64,000 nucleotides of DNA. It comes from Flammula alnicola. Lineage: Eukaryota; Basidiomycota; Agaricomycetes; Agaricales; Strophariaceae. The stretch spans positions 1-64,000 of the forward strand of contig JADNRV010000076.1 in NCBI GenBank assembly GCA_015499995.1, read 5' to 3'. Below the pieces are notes generated by a model. The model was not told the origin of the DNA. It worked only from the letters and a program-made list of their open reading frames with translations, and made no database searches. The translations under genes and the position numbers were made by a program. Each line of letters starts with the position of its first letter. Positions within the stretch are counted from its first letter, which is position 1. This document shows positions 11,170 through 22,557 of the stretch, one piece after another.

Positions 11170-12330
11170 ATCACCTGACCAGTCAAATTTCCGGTCGAAC
11201 AGACCAGTCCTGAGCCAGTGACCTGACCAGCTTCCAGTATCACGCAGTCACAGTCCCTGGAAAACGCAAAGAAAAGGGCAAGATAAAGATAGGTAAATGT
11301 GTCCTTTGAAAGATAGAAGACAGAAGAGGCCCGGATACAAATTTTAGGCACCCAGTGACAGGCAGAATTGCTTTATACACTTTTAAATGACCATGGCTAT
11401 TCTGTTCGAAAAAAATGTTAAGCGGCTCCAGCCCAGGCAGTTGGGGCACTACCATTCTCAATGGACTTGAAGATGACGATGACTGTTGTAACATTTCCGA
11501 CGGTGCTCGTCAGTAGACCTGTACTTAAATCACGGTGCTAAAAGTTTACATCCCAGGTCGATTCTTCTCATCCAGAGATTAAGACGGGTCAGAGGAGCAT
11601 CCGAGTTGCGATGGTGGTGACCCAATCCCTCTCGATTGCCATGACATGGCTATATCAGACAATTTCATGATGCAGTTTGCCAGCACGATCATTGTGAAAA
11701 AAATCCATACGAAAACATGCCCTGCTAATTCCGATTCGTCGGGATACTTGATGAGGAAAAGGAATAGGAATGAGCTTCGCAACGAGGATGTTGACGTATG
11801 ACTTTGAGTCTCGAGGGATTGTCGACTAAAGACCCTGCATTACCGCCAAATAATACGCCAGCCAGAGTGCTGAAAAATCCGTTTAAGGCTGAGGGGAGAA
11901 GAGTAGTTGGAAAAAGGCCGATGAGGAATAGGTAGCTCGCGAATTCGGCTGTCCTATGGGTTCATGTTACCGAGAAATGCTGCGTTGTGAGAGAGAATAG
12001 AGCTATAAGATCGATATGTTCATCTTCACTAGCAATATTTGGATTGGGGCTCGCCATGGATGGCATTCACTGACTCTGTGACGGAGGAACCAGGAATACG
12101 GGCAGCAAACGCGATTCCCCGTGGTAGAACGTTCTAGAATGATCTGATCTAATCTACAAGTTCCAATTCAGAGAAGATAAGCTCACCTAGCAGCCTATTC
12201 GTAAATTTACGATAGCAAAAAAGCATCCTACAAAAACATAACTAATGTACACCATTCGATTATTATCAGTGCAACCATACACGTCCCTCACCAACACAGC
12301 GCCCTTCGCCTGACGTTCGTTAACTACTGG
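11170..12330. other. Gene-poor stretch
   Basis: There are only short, unsupported frames on both strands. A short TCTAATCTA tract sits at about 12140. No gene is called up to the metacaspase stop codon. Confidence 0.5.
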
Positions 12331-12332
12331 TA

Positions 12333-15286
12333 TCAAAGCGTGAATTGTCGAGTCAGATCCTACGAATAAATCGTAACCATTAGCAAACATTCAAAGACCA
12401 AGTCGAGACGAAAGGAAGTAAGGAGGAAGTCGAGAGACGCCAGAGAATGTGGAGAAGAGAGAAATACGTACGAGAGGATGTGTTCCAGAAATCTGCGCCT
12501 TCTGTCCATACTTGGGTATCAAGATATCTCTAAAAGCCAGACCAATCGGGCGTAAGTCAGCCTTCATTCACTCTCCATATTTCTCTTATAAAAAAAGATC
12601 TTTCGGTCCCTCGAGAGCCGAGATCGGCACGATTGCATCGAAGGAGAACGTACCGCAAGTGCTTCAAAATCTCTTCATACGTCTGATGTGTATTCTGTTC
12701 TGTCAAACGCAGAAGGGATATAAGATATCAAAAGAACCCCAATTTTTGTTCTGGAGTACTCACCTATTGTCTGAATGAAAGCCTATAATCCCAGAAGAAA
12801 GCTTCAGTAAAGCGCGAAATAATAATAATAAAAAAAGAAGGAACTCACATAACTCATCGCCCCAACAGCAACATTCCCCTCGCGCGTATCCGCGCTTGTC
12901 TCGTCGTCTTTACACGCCGCAAAGCAGATCTGCGTGAGAATCGCCGTTCATCAGTCTTTCGACAGCCTTTCTCCATTGTCGCCGTTTTCCATTCGCCATC
13001 AACTTCGACAAATGTCCAACCAACGATCGCAGCGCAGGTGACGACAACAACAAGAACCTTTATGGAGAGAAAACCACTCACGACATCCGCACTGGGTGCA
13101 ACGCCCCTCCTCTGAGTGCGCTTACTGATATGCCCCAAGCCTCGCAGACGTCCATGCGCAGAGTGCAGGTACGGTAGGTCTATGGGAGTGTTCGTTCAGC
13201 ATTCTCATTGGTCTTTGGGTTGGGATGAGTAGGCTCACCTAAAACCGTCCCAGAGTGACATGACTAGAAAGTATGAACCAAAATTAGATACAGAACGTCC
13301 AAAAAAATGGGTGTTGAGCTGTGCGCAGCTCCATGCTTGACGTGGCAAGGGAGGGGAAGGCAAAGTAACCAAGTACCTACATCAAATATAGCCTGAACGA
13401 TTAGAGCCAGAGACATTATTAGACATACACGCCTTCCACGCCAAGAATAGGAAACGGGAAACGCACAGTTAACCTGACACCAGGCGCGAGCGTATCAACG
13501 AGCGCTTCATGGAGCTCCTACATAAATAGTATAGTTAATTTGTCAGCATTCAACGATAAAAACAAACAGGACTTACGTCGTCAATAATATCTGAATCCGC
13601 CTCACCCCTTTGATCATAATCCACAGGAAATATAACCTCGTCCATCCCATCCGCCTCTTTACCCGATGCGTCGGGTGATTGACCCCCGTGTCCCGAATCT
13701 GCGTTATTGACATTCAGCGTCAGCAATTTGGGTTCGTTTGTTGAGAGGAGATGTGCAATATGAATATAGGAATAGTGGATAGGGATAGGATCAAGATATG
13801 AATGTGGAAAAAATCAAAAAAAAAGGGAACAAAGGAAGGACGTACAATGAAAAAACAGGGAATCATGCATCTTCGCCCCCTTGACGAGCCACGCCATCGC
13901 ATTGAACATCTCCTTCCTTGTCGGGCGCACCTGCGTGCTCCCGTGCTCTTCGTCCGTGATGAGTAGGATGTCAGAGGACTGGAATCCGTAGGTCTCTGAG
14001 TGCAGCACGCAGGTGTCCGGATAAAATTAAATATGGGTAGGTTATGTGACAGATGACAGACAGCGGGAAGAAATGAGATGGGAGATGGAGAGAGTGAAAG
14101 AGATGGTATACACACTCATGAGAAAATCCCGCATATTTCGCGCATCATTCGCGCATCCTTTCAGCTCGTCCTTTTGTCCAACGTAGTTGATCCCGATCTA
14201 GATTGCTGGGTGAGTGAGTATCTATTCGATTGAGACGACGGAGGAGGCAGGAATTACAAGAAATAGGTCAGAAGCACGCGAGAAGGAGGCTGTGAGGGGG
14301 CGACACCTTCACCGTACTCAGACGATGCAGACAGCGATACTAAAAGAAGAATGAAGGACGGAATGGAAGATGGAGAATGAAGGATCCGGACACAAGGTAC
14401 AGAACAAACATAGTTAAAGATAGCACAAAATCAACACTCACACACACCGCCTTCCTCCTCCCCGTACATTTGGAGTAGCAGAAATCCGGCGCAGGGGGGA
14501 GGACCTTGAGGTACCGACCGATCTCGTCCAGGTACCCTTTACGCTCTGCGTATTGCAGTAAAGCCTTCGTGGCCGGGGGAGGTGGAGTCCCTGGAGGAAC
14601 TGCGACTGAAACTGTTGTGGTTGTTGTGAAGCGTGCTGGTGGTCCGCTTGAGATGGAGGTGCACCGTGGGGGGCGCCACCGTTGGGACGGGAGCGAGGAT
14701 GTCGATGCGGGGTTGAGTGTGGATCGTAGGATTCTGCATCTTCGTTGTCATCGTCGTCGTCGAACTGGGGTCGGGAGTGCTGGTATTGCTGTGAGGGGTG
14801 CTGCTGAACCGCTTGGGGTGGAGGTGCACCGTGAGTAGCGCCGCTTGGGCGGGAGCGAGAGTGCGGGTGGTTGGAGGAGGACCGCACGTGGTCATCGTCA
14901 TCGCGCCGCCGTGGAGAGTCATAGCCATAGTCCTGAGAGCGAGAACCATGCCCGTGCGGGTGGGTATACCTATTCGAATACTCATCAGAGGACCGCCGCC
15001 GCGAGCGGTCAGCGTACGAGTCCTGATCCGAGTCCTCATAGCGTCGGGTATCATAATGCCTCCCCTGATGAGGCGCACTGTATTGTGAGGGTATGTAGGG
15101 CCGCGAGTCTTCGTACTCTGAATCAGTGTACACGCCTCGGTTGTGAGGGTGGGAGTGCCGACGTGGGCGATCGCCGTAGTCGCGGCTGCGGGGAGAGTCT
15201 ATGGGTGATTCCGAGCTGTGGTAGTTCGAGCGGTAAGATCCATCCTGGGAAGGTACGGGGGTATCGTATATCGGGGTGACCATCAC
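12333..15286 (-). CDS. Metacaspase (peptidase family C14-type)
   Basis: A caspase-fold cysteine protease that in fungi cleaves after Arg/Lys and is linked to stress and cell death. The long first exon (from 15286) encodes a Ser/His/Arg/Pro/Gln-rich prodomain. Downstream exons encode p20 motifs: YSKCTGRRKAV, IGINY (about 14190), SDILLITDE (about 13970), the catalytic His in SGHGG (codon 13688-13690) and the catalytic Cys in SCHSG (codon 13258-13260), the latter split from IFD by an intron. The p10 part has CKDDETSADT (about 12900), GAMSY, KYGQK and THPLDLT, and ends in TGA at 12333-12335. Introns are about 50-190 nt; one splits the Tyr codon of FHYSGHGG. Anomaly: the prodomain frame and the TKALLQ...CTGRRKAV frame differ by one base near 14580, where one extra G in a GGG run would join them. 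Assignment is secure; exact exon ends are less so. Confidence 0.9.
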
Positions 15287-15710
15287 CGCGCGTGGCGGCG
15301 GATAGAACCTGCATCGTCAGGCGAACAAGCAGCCCAGGTGGTTAGCTACGATCTACTTGTGAGTTGAGCGCCGACGGAAACTGACTGGGGTAGGGGGTCG
15401 TTTGGCTTCCTGTTGTATGAGCTACGGTCAGTTTGTTGGAATTCAGAGGTTGTGAACGTACACTAAAAGCTTGTGACGAGAGAGGTCCAGATTTATGACC
15501 TGATTATGGGACATGGTGGTGGTTGAGAGCAAAGAGCTCTCGACAGCGGTATTGAACGGCGGACCGTGGGCAAGCCGAGTAAATGCCGTCAGTAACAGGA
15601 CCAAATAGATGACGTTGTTTCTTCCGGCGCTTCTTGCAACTCTGCTCCCCACACCAAATTGGCAACTTGAATGGATCCGCTTCCATGTTCGCTTTTCCAT
15701 TATCGAATTA

Positions 15711-16248
15711 TCCTAGGCTTTATTGCTGCGTAAATCGCCTCCCAATCCATGCCAGAAACTAGCAGTCCCTGTCGAGAGAAAACTGCACCCAGTCTTGACC
15801 CAGTCAGGCTTGGTTCAGTCCGTGCAAGTTGTTCTGCCAGAACTTTGACGCGATCGCTAACGCTCATCTTAGCTTCTGGGTACGTACTCCGTGTCTCGCT
15901 AGGTTCATTCTTTCAGTCAATCAAACAAAAGCAGCTCCGCTCTACTAACCGTTAAGCGTTGATTCACAGACACTACAGGAAATATAAAAGCCACTTTCTA
16001 ATAGTTATATATCTGTCCAGCAGGTCTCCAAGGAGTCAGATATATCGAACAGGATGACTAAATTCGCTCTTTCCTCGTCCTTTATCTTCGCTGCCATCCC
16101 GTGCCTCCTCCTTACCCTCGACGGTGCGGCCTCAAACCCACTTCCTCAAGCCACACTTGTCGTTAATCGCTCACCGAGTGAAATTGCACATTCGTACACA
16201 TTCCCAGCTACCCGTTCTCCTTCAGACGATACTCCATTGAAGAATTAT
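15711..16248 (+). repeat. Duplicated segment (partner at 10.63-11.17 kb)
   Basis: The same-orientation partner of the decayed copy. Similarity covers about 340 bp upstream of the ATG as well as exon 1, so the promoter was duplicated together with the gene. Confidence 0.75.
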
Positions 16249-16465
16249 CTGACTTTTTGTATCTTTCCTCGACTCTATAGTCCCTTTCTAACAGTGGTCT
16301 GCCTCACAGAGAGCCACATTTGCAACCTACTGGAACAAGATTCGGACGGCAATCTGGAACCACCCGGAAGAAGTTGAAAAGAAGTTGAAGGAGTGGTTCG
16401 CCAACCACGAACTCAATTCAGATAATGGAAATCATGCAAATACAATCTCAAAGACACGCCTTTGA
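16054..16465 (+). CDS. Small secreted protein with signal peptide
   Basis: Family not recognised. The ATG opens a typical signal peptide: basic MTK, a hydrophobic core around FIFAAIPCLLLTL, then small residues before NPLPQ. A short mature region follows and exon 1 runs to about 16260. The next coding block (about 16308-16465) encodes an amphipathic helical segment (TFATYWNKIRTAIW, then EEVEKKLKEWF) ending in TGA. Joining needs an intron of about 50-65 nt with a GTATCT donor near 16261 and an acceptor around 16306-16314; the exact acceptor is uncertain. There are no cysteines in the C-terminal block. The locus is duplicated at 10.6 kb, where the ATG is lost. An effector-like or surface role is possible but not shown. 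Confidence 0.55.
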
Positions 16466-16469
16466 GCTC

Positions 16470-17090
16470 TCGATAATGATAATATCCGTATTTCCTCAGA
16501 TACACTTTTGTCCCGTTTCTCGTGTCTCGTTACAAAGGTCGCACTGTCAAAAACTAAATTGGTGCTTTAACCATGAGATCTCCATGAGAACGCATGATGA
16601 TCAGACTGAGCTCGGCATCTCAAACGCCGTCTGGCGGCACTTCACTCCTTTATATTGAATTCGAAGGTGTATGAGATAATATCGCGGGACCCTGCGACCC
16701 TCCCAAGTTCTTCGTTGTACAACTACTTATTGAATTTGAACTTTATTCAAAGTCTTCAAGGTCTTTGAAAACCGCCATCCATCCCAATGCCCCTCGTCAT
16801 ATCGCACTAAGCTCTGATTTTTCCCGCCTTCTTCCCTCTATTCATATATGCTTCTAGACTCGTCGCGCCCGTGGAGATATCCACCAGGGTGAGGCATGGA
16901 CAATACCACTGGACATGCCGCAAAATGCGTCGAAACCCGCCGTCCTCACCCCTCAACGGGAAGTGCAGGACCCAACTTAGTAGAGAATACAAGAACGCGC
17001 AAACGTGGAATTATTTATATCACGTCGAAATTCCAAATGAACCAATTGTGTTTTTAGTATCGACATTGATGCTGCTTCAATGGAAAGGTT
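16470..17090. other. Gene-poor stretch
   Basis: I see no supported gene or repeat here beyond short frames. Confidence 0.4.
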
Positions 17091-17229
17091 AGAAGCATTT
17101 AGGAAGTCAAGAAATTTGAGGGAGAGGGCGATGAACTTGAAAGTTTCGCTGGTCGCCGCAGGATCCGGACCGAACGATAAGGAAAGCAGCTGGCCAAGTT
17201 CCTCCGAGATGTCGGGAAATGGGAACTTC

Positions 17230-17450
17230 AACGACCTCAGCAGGATCATCGTTGTTGCCATTCCTTCCTGCTCCGTCGCAGTCCATAGTTCCCTGACACA
17301 ATTGTCCGCCGTTTCAAGCTGACTATCGATGAATACAGGAAAAAAGCTAAGTTAAAGTAGGAAGCCCTGTGCACTCGAGGATGAACTTCACTCGCCTTCG
17401 ATCGTAACGTTCGGCCCAAGCAGCCCCAGATAAATCCTGATTTGTCGTTG
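17230..17450 (+). pseudogene. Third, inverted fragment of the 3.9/7.5 kb gene family
   Basis: Read in the opposite orientation to copies 1 and 2, this stretch matches short blocks of the 7.3-7.75 kb region: a GGACTGCGAYGG-GCAGGA block, TATCG-CAGCTTGA and the GGGGC...ATCGAAGG-GAGT block. The internal spacing is shorter than in copy 2. The minus strand is also open (17261 down to 16977) with a plausible amino-acid composition, so I cannot exclude a small minus-strand exon here. Confidence 0.4.
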
Positions 17451-17884
17451 GCAGTGCAGGGACTCAGACAGAAAATCCGAGGGTAAACGAGATAATCTCT
17501 CAGCCGCCTTTCAAGTTTCGAGAGACAGTAGGCACTGAGATGGATCGTCGCAGAGATATTAGACGACCTGTTATCGATGAGAAATGGGGAGGGAAATAAA
17601 CGAATCGAACGATGTCATACGAAAAAATTGGGATGGATCAGACCATGGGAGTGGGAAATTTGTTGCTTATAAAATAATAGTACGTTCAGAGATGGGTAAG
17701 GAATAAAAGACAGACATAGGACGGCGAAGAGTTTTGATAGAGCATTACTAGTACAGGACACGCTCTAATTTAGCGACGAGTGAAGCGTGTATCATACCCC
17801 ATGGCTTCTGGAAGATAAATCATATACAAATCCAAATGGAAAGGAAGGCGTAGTGGAATGTGTTCAGGAGAGTAAGATTTAAAT

Positions 17885-19540
17885 TTAGTGTCTCCTCTTC
17901 AACGCTATCAGGTTGTATACTCCTTGCACAAAATCGTCGGTGGGAACGGGCGGATACAGCGTGTAGTCCACAGCCATTTCTTTTTTCGGAAAAGGAGGGG
18001 GCGATTTTCCATCAATTGGGTCCTCTATCTCGTGGACAGTGATGGCGGCATGCTGCACAAAGTGACGGATGTTTCCAGTTATTTGCTGAATCATTGGAAA
18101 GTAAAGGGAATTGATTGTCAATTCTGAAAGCATTGGGCGTCCGTTCAACATTCGGGTTTTCAAATAGGTGGGAAGGTTGATGGTGTTATTAATGTTGAAC
18201 GCCGTGCATAAAAGTTTCGAGAGTTTCGGAAGAACATGAGGGCCGGATGAGAATAGGACATTCGCGAAATATTCCGGTCCTCCTCTCCCATAGAGAGTCA
18301 GTCTCTCCAAGGACTTGAGAGACGCGATATAATGTGCAGTCTGAAGGTCAGGCAAGCGGTCGATGGAAAAAATAGCCAGAACCTTGATTGACGACCACCG
18401 ACTCATGTTAAGTAGTAGTGCACCGCCATCCATGGGTCCAGGAATTGGGTTGTGTGCGGGCGGACCCATTTCCGGACGATCCAACAGCACGCGGTCCGGA
18501 GGACACTTCACCAAGTTTCTCAGAGTCAAACTGGTCAACACAGGAGCATCAATGATCTCCAGCAAGCGGGTGATATGTTCGCCACAGGAAAGAACCCCGA
18601 GGCGGTCTAGCATAGGTAACTTGACTCTGCGGAGCTGCGAAGTGGATCTGGAGACAGTAGAAAGAGCTTCATAAACAAAAATCTCCAGAGTGGGAGAAGT
18701 AGACTTGAGGACGGCGCGAATATCCTCCAAAGACGGCGGGTCGAAGAGGTCGGTGACTGTCAAGTTCAAAAAAGTTAGGCGCGTCGGACCCCAGTTCCCC
18801 CATTTGACTTTCTCGTCAAAGATGAGAGATGGGATGAGATGGGTATCATATGGGCGCGCAGGGCCTTTGCGTACGATGCGAGCAATTGAGTGGCAAGAGG
18901 GATTATGCAATATAAACTGCTCCAGGTTTGGCATGTCAATATTATACGCGAGGAGTGTAAGCCACTCGTAATCGAATCTCCCAATTTCAATGCAAGACAG
19001 GGCGAGTTGGCGGATATGGCGCCGGTGCTCTTTAAGGATATCCAACACTTGAGTTCAGTCACCGAAGGCGCCAAAACGATTTTTCCCGAGAGTGCAGTCG
19101 ATAACTGTAACCTGTATCAACCTATTGTCGAGAGGAAAAAGGGGGAGCACCATGTTCTGGAATTGCCGCTTCGTCGAATTGCCACGGATCCAGATTTTCA
19201 GGTTGCCGGTGATATCAACTCTGATAGCGCATTGGCGCCATAGATGACAGGTCTCGCCCGTAGAAATGGGCACGCGTGTATACGACGACGTAATACAAGG
19301 TCCGTTCAAGCACATACTCTGGCTTGTATATCTAGAAGTAGTCAGCACCGAATGTAACAGAAATTGGTGAGAATGCATTACCGTGGGGATGATGGGGATG
19401 GAGAATATTTGAGAACTGTGTCGACAGAGGCCCTCTCCTTTATACTCATTGATGACTAAACATGGAACAGAAGGAAAGGGAGCCACCTGAATTGTTTTCT
19501 TCCATGAGGGCCACATTGCTGTGCGCCCTGGGTACAAAAT
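17885..19540 (-). pseudogene. F-box/LRR-like gene interrupted by an in-frame TGA
   Basis: A 387-codon frame (19048-17885) has the leucine-spaced pattern of agaricomycete F-box-associated proteins (LTSLTLRNL, LKSLERLTLY, LPKLSKLL). It begins without an ATG. The upstream frame (down to 19055) is in the same reading phase, ends in TGA at 19055-19057 and encodes a matching domain start (CHLWRQCAIRVDITGNLKIW). Reading through the TGA gives one continuous protein of about 550 residues, the usual size for the family. No intron can remove the stop. It is either a nonsense-mutated gene or a base error. The N-terminal F-box exon was not located with confidence. Confidence 0.6.
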
Positions 19541-19639
19541 TTGGAGACAATAGGCAGTAAGGCCAAGCGGATGGGCGCAGTCGACGGAGTCTAAGCGTAG
19601 AGCGTGTGGGCCAATGTTGTAATCCGGCCAACCTCATGC

Positions 19640-20455
19640 GTAGGTACTAGAAGATGCCACGACCAGACGAGACTCCAATCAGCTCGAGAAATAGTAATGC
19701 GAGCATAAAATGATCTCTACAGGGGTTTACTTGGCCTCTTGTTGGCCTGCAAGTCGTCTGAGAACCCTGTAAAAAGAGCTGGAGCAATTTCAGGTGTCTT
19801 GGCATTTCCCACGCGAGACAAAGTTCCTTTTCAGTCACTGTTTTCCACGGAGCTAATTGAGTGTTCTGATTGGCTGGAGGCTTGCACCTCGCTTTCGGCT
19901 AATGGGAAAAGCTGTCCGGGACTGGTGTTGTGGGGAAAACCTCGCCATCTCGCCGCGCCATCACTAGTCAATTAATGAACCATCCAACACACCGATGCAA
20001 GAACCTACTCAAGGTACCAAGAAGAGCAACACACTTCCCATGTCAGGGACAGATCTTCGACACACTTTCAAGGGTGAAATTCGACACATCTGGCGAGGTA
20101 TGTCGGAGATCGGTCTGATGTGTCGTCCATCCACATCGTCCCGATTTTGGGAGTGTGTCGAATGTCGTCTACCCTGCCCCCGCCACCAGAGAGGAGGCAG
20201 AAGTATCCAAATAAATCCGCAATACTTATCGTGGTAATGGAGGGTAATTTATGTCTACAGTCCGGAGGATACCTTTATGAGAATGGGTTCTCAAGTTCTG
20301 GGTGATCAAGTTAATTTTAATTTCAATCTACGAAGGCCCTATTTACTTTCTTCGATTCGATCCCATCTATTATGGAATATTTGTATACACGGTTCTGATA
20401 TGTTGTCAGTACTAAGTGCCTGTTACATTCAATTGTGAATTTGTAGGCAATGATG
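19640..20455. other. Gene-poor stretch
   Basis: No supported gene or repeat is seen. Confidence 0.4.
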
Positions 20456-20460
20456 GCCCT

Positions 20461-21212
20461 TCATGACTGAGACGGAAAGAGGAGCTCCCACACGTTATCG
20501 ACGTCGTTTTCTTCCTTGAATCCGGTCTTAGCATGCGAGATCGTAAGCTTCAAAATATAACTATGAGTTCAAGTTTTATATCGCGAATTAATTGACAAAC
20601 CTCCAGGACTTTGAGCGCATTTGGATTTTTCACTGTGCCCGCATTCTTTTGAGCTTCAAGCTGTGTCACAATTTCATCCCGTGACTCCACCATTTCCGGG
20701 CCATAGGTGAGCAACTGGATGCATGAGCCAATGACGCGGATTTCGGAGGTCGCTGATTTATCAAGGGGGGCGTGAAGACCTTCCACGATAGGACTCGTTT
20801 GGTCCCGGGTCATTGCCAAGCCATACTTGAGCGATAGTCCGGAGAGCAGGGAGGTCATTAGGTATACGTTGTTGGGGCCGAAAATCCGGTTTTCGCCCTT
20901 GAGCTCGTCAGCGTCGAGACCAAGGGTGTGAATGTGTTCGAGTCTTTCCCAGATACACACTCCAAGGCTCGTGCCACCAATGATGGGTGCGTCTGGGGAG
21001 TCGCGGACTGTTGCCAATGCAAACGCCAATGAATTTGCGCGAGACAGATTCTTTTCGGCGAAGGTGGTGTAGTACGTCAAAAGATCAACCACTGTATGGT
21101 ATGTGGGATGCTTCCTAATCAGATTTAGCAACTCCGGAGTTGGATCCGAGAGGGCGAAAGCATTGAGAAAGAGATATTCGGAGTTGTCGAAGGCTGGCCC
21201 TGCCCAAGCCAT
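20461..21212 (-). CDS. Hypothetical soluble protein, about 236 aa
   Basis: The family is not recognised. The ATG at 21212 opens a 210-codon exon that reads as well-composed soluble protein (MAWAGPAFDNSEY..., later TSLLSGLSLKYGLAMTRD). An intron with a GTTTGT donor at about 20598 and an acceptor ending TTTTGAAG at about 20549 joins in phase 0 to a last exon encoding LTISHAKTGFKEENDVDN... and ending in TGA at 20461-20463. There is no signal peptide or membrane span. The sequence suggests an alpha-helical fold. It lies between the broken F-box gene and the MFS gene on the same strand. Function unknown. Confidence 0.65.
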
Positions 21213-21426
21213 CTTTAATTGGCAAGAAAGCGGTACGAAGATGGAAAGCGCCTATGGATGGGTAAAGCCCGGGGGTCGTAGGTTGCGCTTCTGGTATATA
21301 TACCCAGATTCCGGATCATTGGAGTCAGGAGGCTGTGCAACCCCATGACAATGGAAGTTAGAACAATCATTCTGGCGAATTACTGAACGGCGCTTTGGGA
21401 CGGACCAAATGCTGTGTATACAATCA

Positions 21427-21480
21427 TTATCACACTACTACTATCGCGGATTGCCCACAGTCTAATCATCACGGATTGCC
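21427..21480 (+). repeat. Short tandem repeat, two units
   Basis: CGGATTGCCCACAG followed by a STCTAATC-like spacer occurs twice (about 21448 and 21472). Confidence 0.7.
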
Positions 21481-21589
21481 CACAGGCTAATCCACGCCAC
21501 TCACTCTCGCTCCTGATGTTTAACACAGGCTTGAGTGATCTCATGGAACTTACAGAGGGCAGTGTACAAAACATGTACATGGCCCTACC

Positions 21590-21990
21590 CGAGCATAAGC
21601 GCCCGTAGTGCCAAACCCCTTCGTTCAGTGTGGCGGGCACTTCAAGTTGAGTGTCGGAAGAATTGAATGAAGGAGCATTCTTCCAAAGGTCGAGAAGAGG
21701 AAATACAGACAGAATTGAACAACTTCGATGTACCATATCTTTTGGCCGAGGAACAAATTCTTTTTCAGCTGCGCGCAAGCAACGCGGTGGGGATTGGTTG
21801 TGATGTTGACTTCCTGATGCAATGATAACAATGACGATGAGTCTACATAGGCGGCCCCAGAAGGCAACGTTTTCACGCCGCAGACTTATTCCTTTGGGCA
21901 CGGGTGCGTAGGGATCCCGATATTATACCCAGGACTGTGAGGGTTGGATTTGATCCAGTTGGGACTTTCAGGATTGCCTGCTCAGAACGA
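21590..21990 (-). repeat. Dispersed repeat, copy B (inverted partner at 9.8-10.3 kb)
   Basis: The reverse complement of this stretch matches blocks of 9830-10270 in order. The 173-codon minus frame through it shows no recognisable domain. Confidence 0.6.
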
Positions 21991-22557
21991 GATTGAACAA
22001 AGGTCCTATACATAATCTCATCAACAACCTGAAGAAGTATGAAACTATCTTGTGAGGGATAAATTTACAGCATCGTATTCATGTAGAACGTGGGCGTAAA
22101 AACGATTGCTGCCACGTGCAAATCGACTACCAAGCGCGAAAAGAGGTCTCTGTCAGCATGAACGTCCTTCTTTGCGGTGCATGACTGTCTAGCGAAGTAA
22201 AAGCGAAGTAAAAGCGAACGTGGTACTAGAGGAGTAGGTTCCACTAACACCTGCAGATATTAGTGAAAAGAATGAATATAGCTGGGGTGTGTAAATACTG
22301 TCAGCGACAAAGACAGCGCATCTTTCACCCTCAGCATGACTGTCACCTCTTACGACATCCTCCACCGTCACCGGGAATGCTTTTTCTAACAATATATGGA
22401 CCATGAGGTGACAGGTCGACTTCAGCCTACAACAACGCGGGTATATATAGTTCCATTATCAGTAGCTCGAGGCAGCCTATATACAGTGGGTGCCCCGAGT
22501 CGAATATAAAATATAATTGTCCAAATATCTCAGTATAGGCGGTCAGCCAATCATTAA

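Noticed and set aside
14506..15279. Several long plus-strand ORFs
   Set aside because: They are shadows of the low-complexity metacaspase prodomain on the minus strand.
16977..17320. Minus-strand exon with good composition (LRSLKFPFPDISEELG)
   Set aside because: It overlaps a fragment whose better match is to the opposite-strand gene family; no start, partner exon or homologue could be named. Mentioned only as an alternative.
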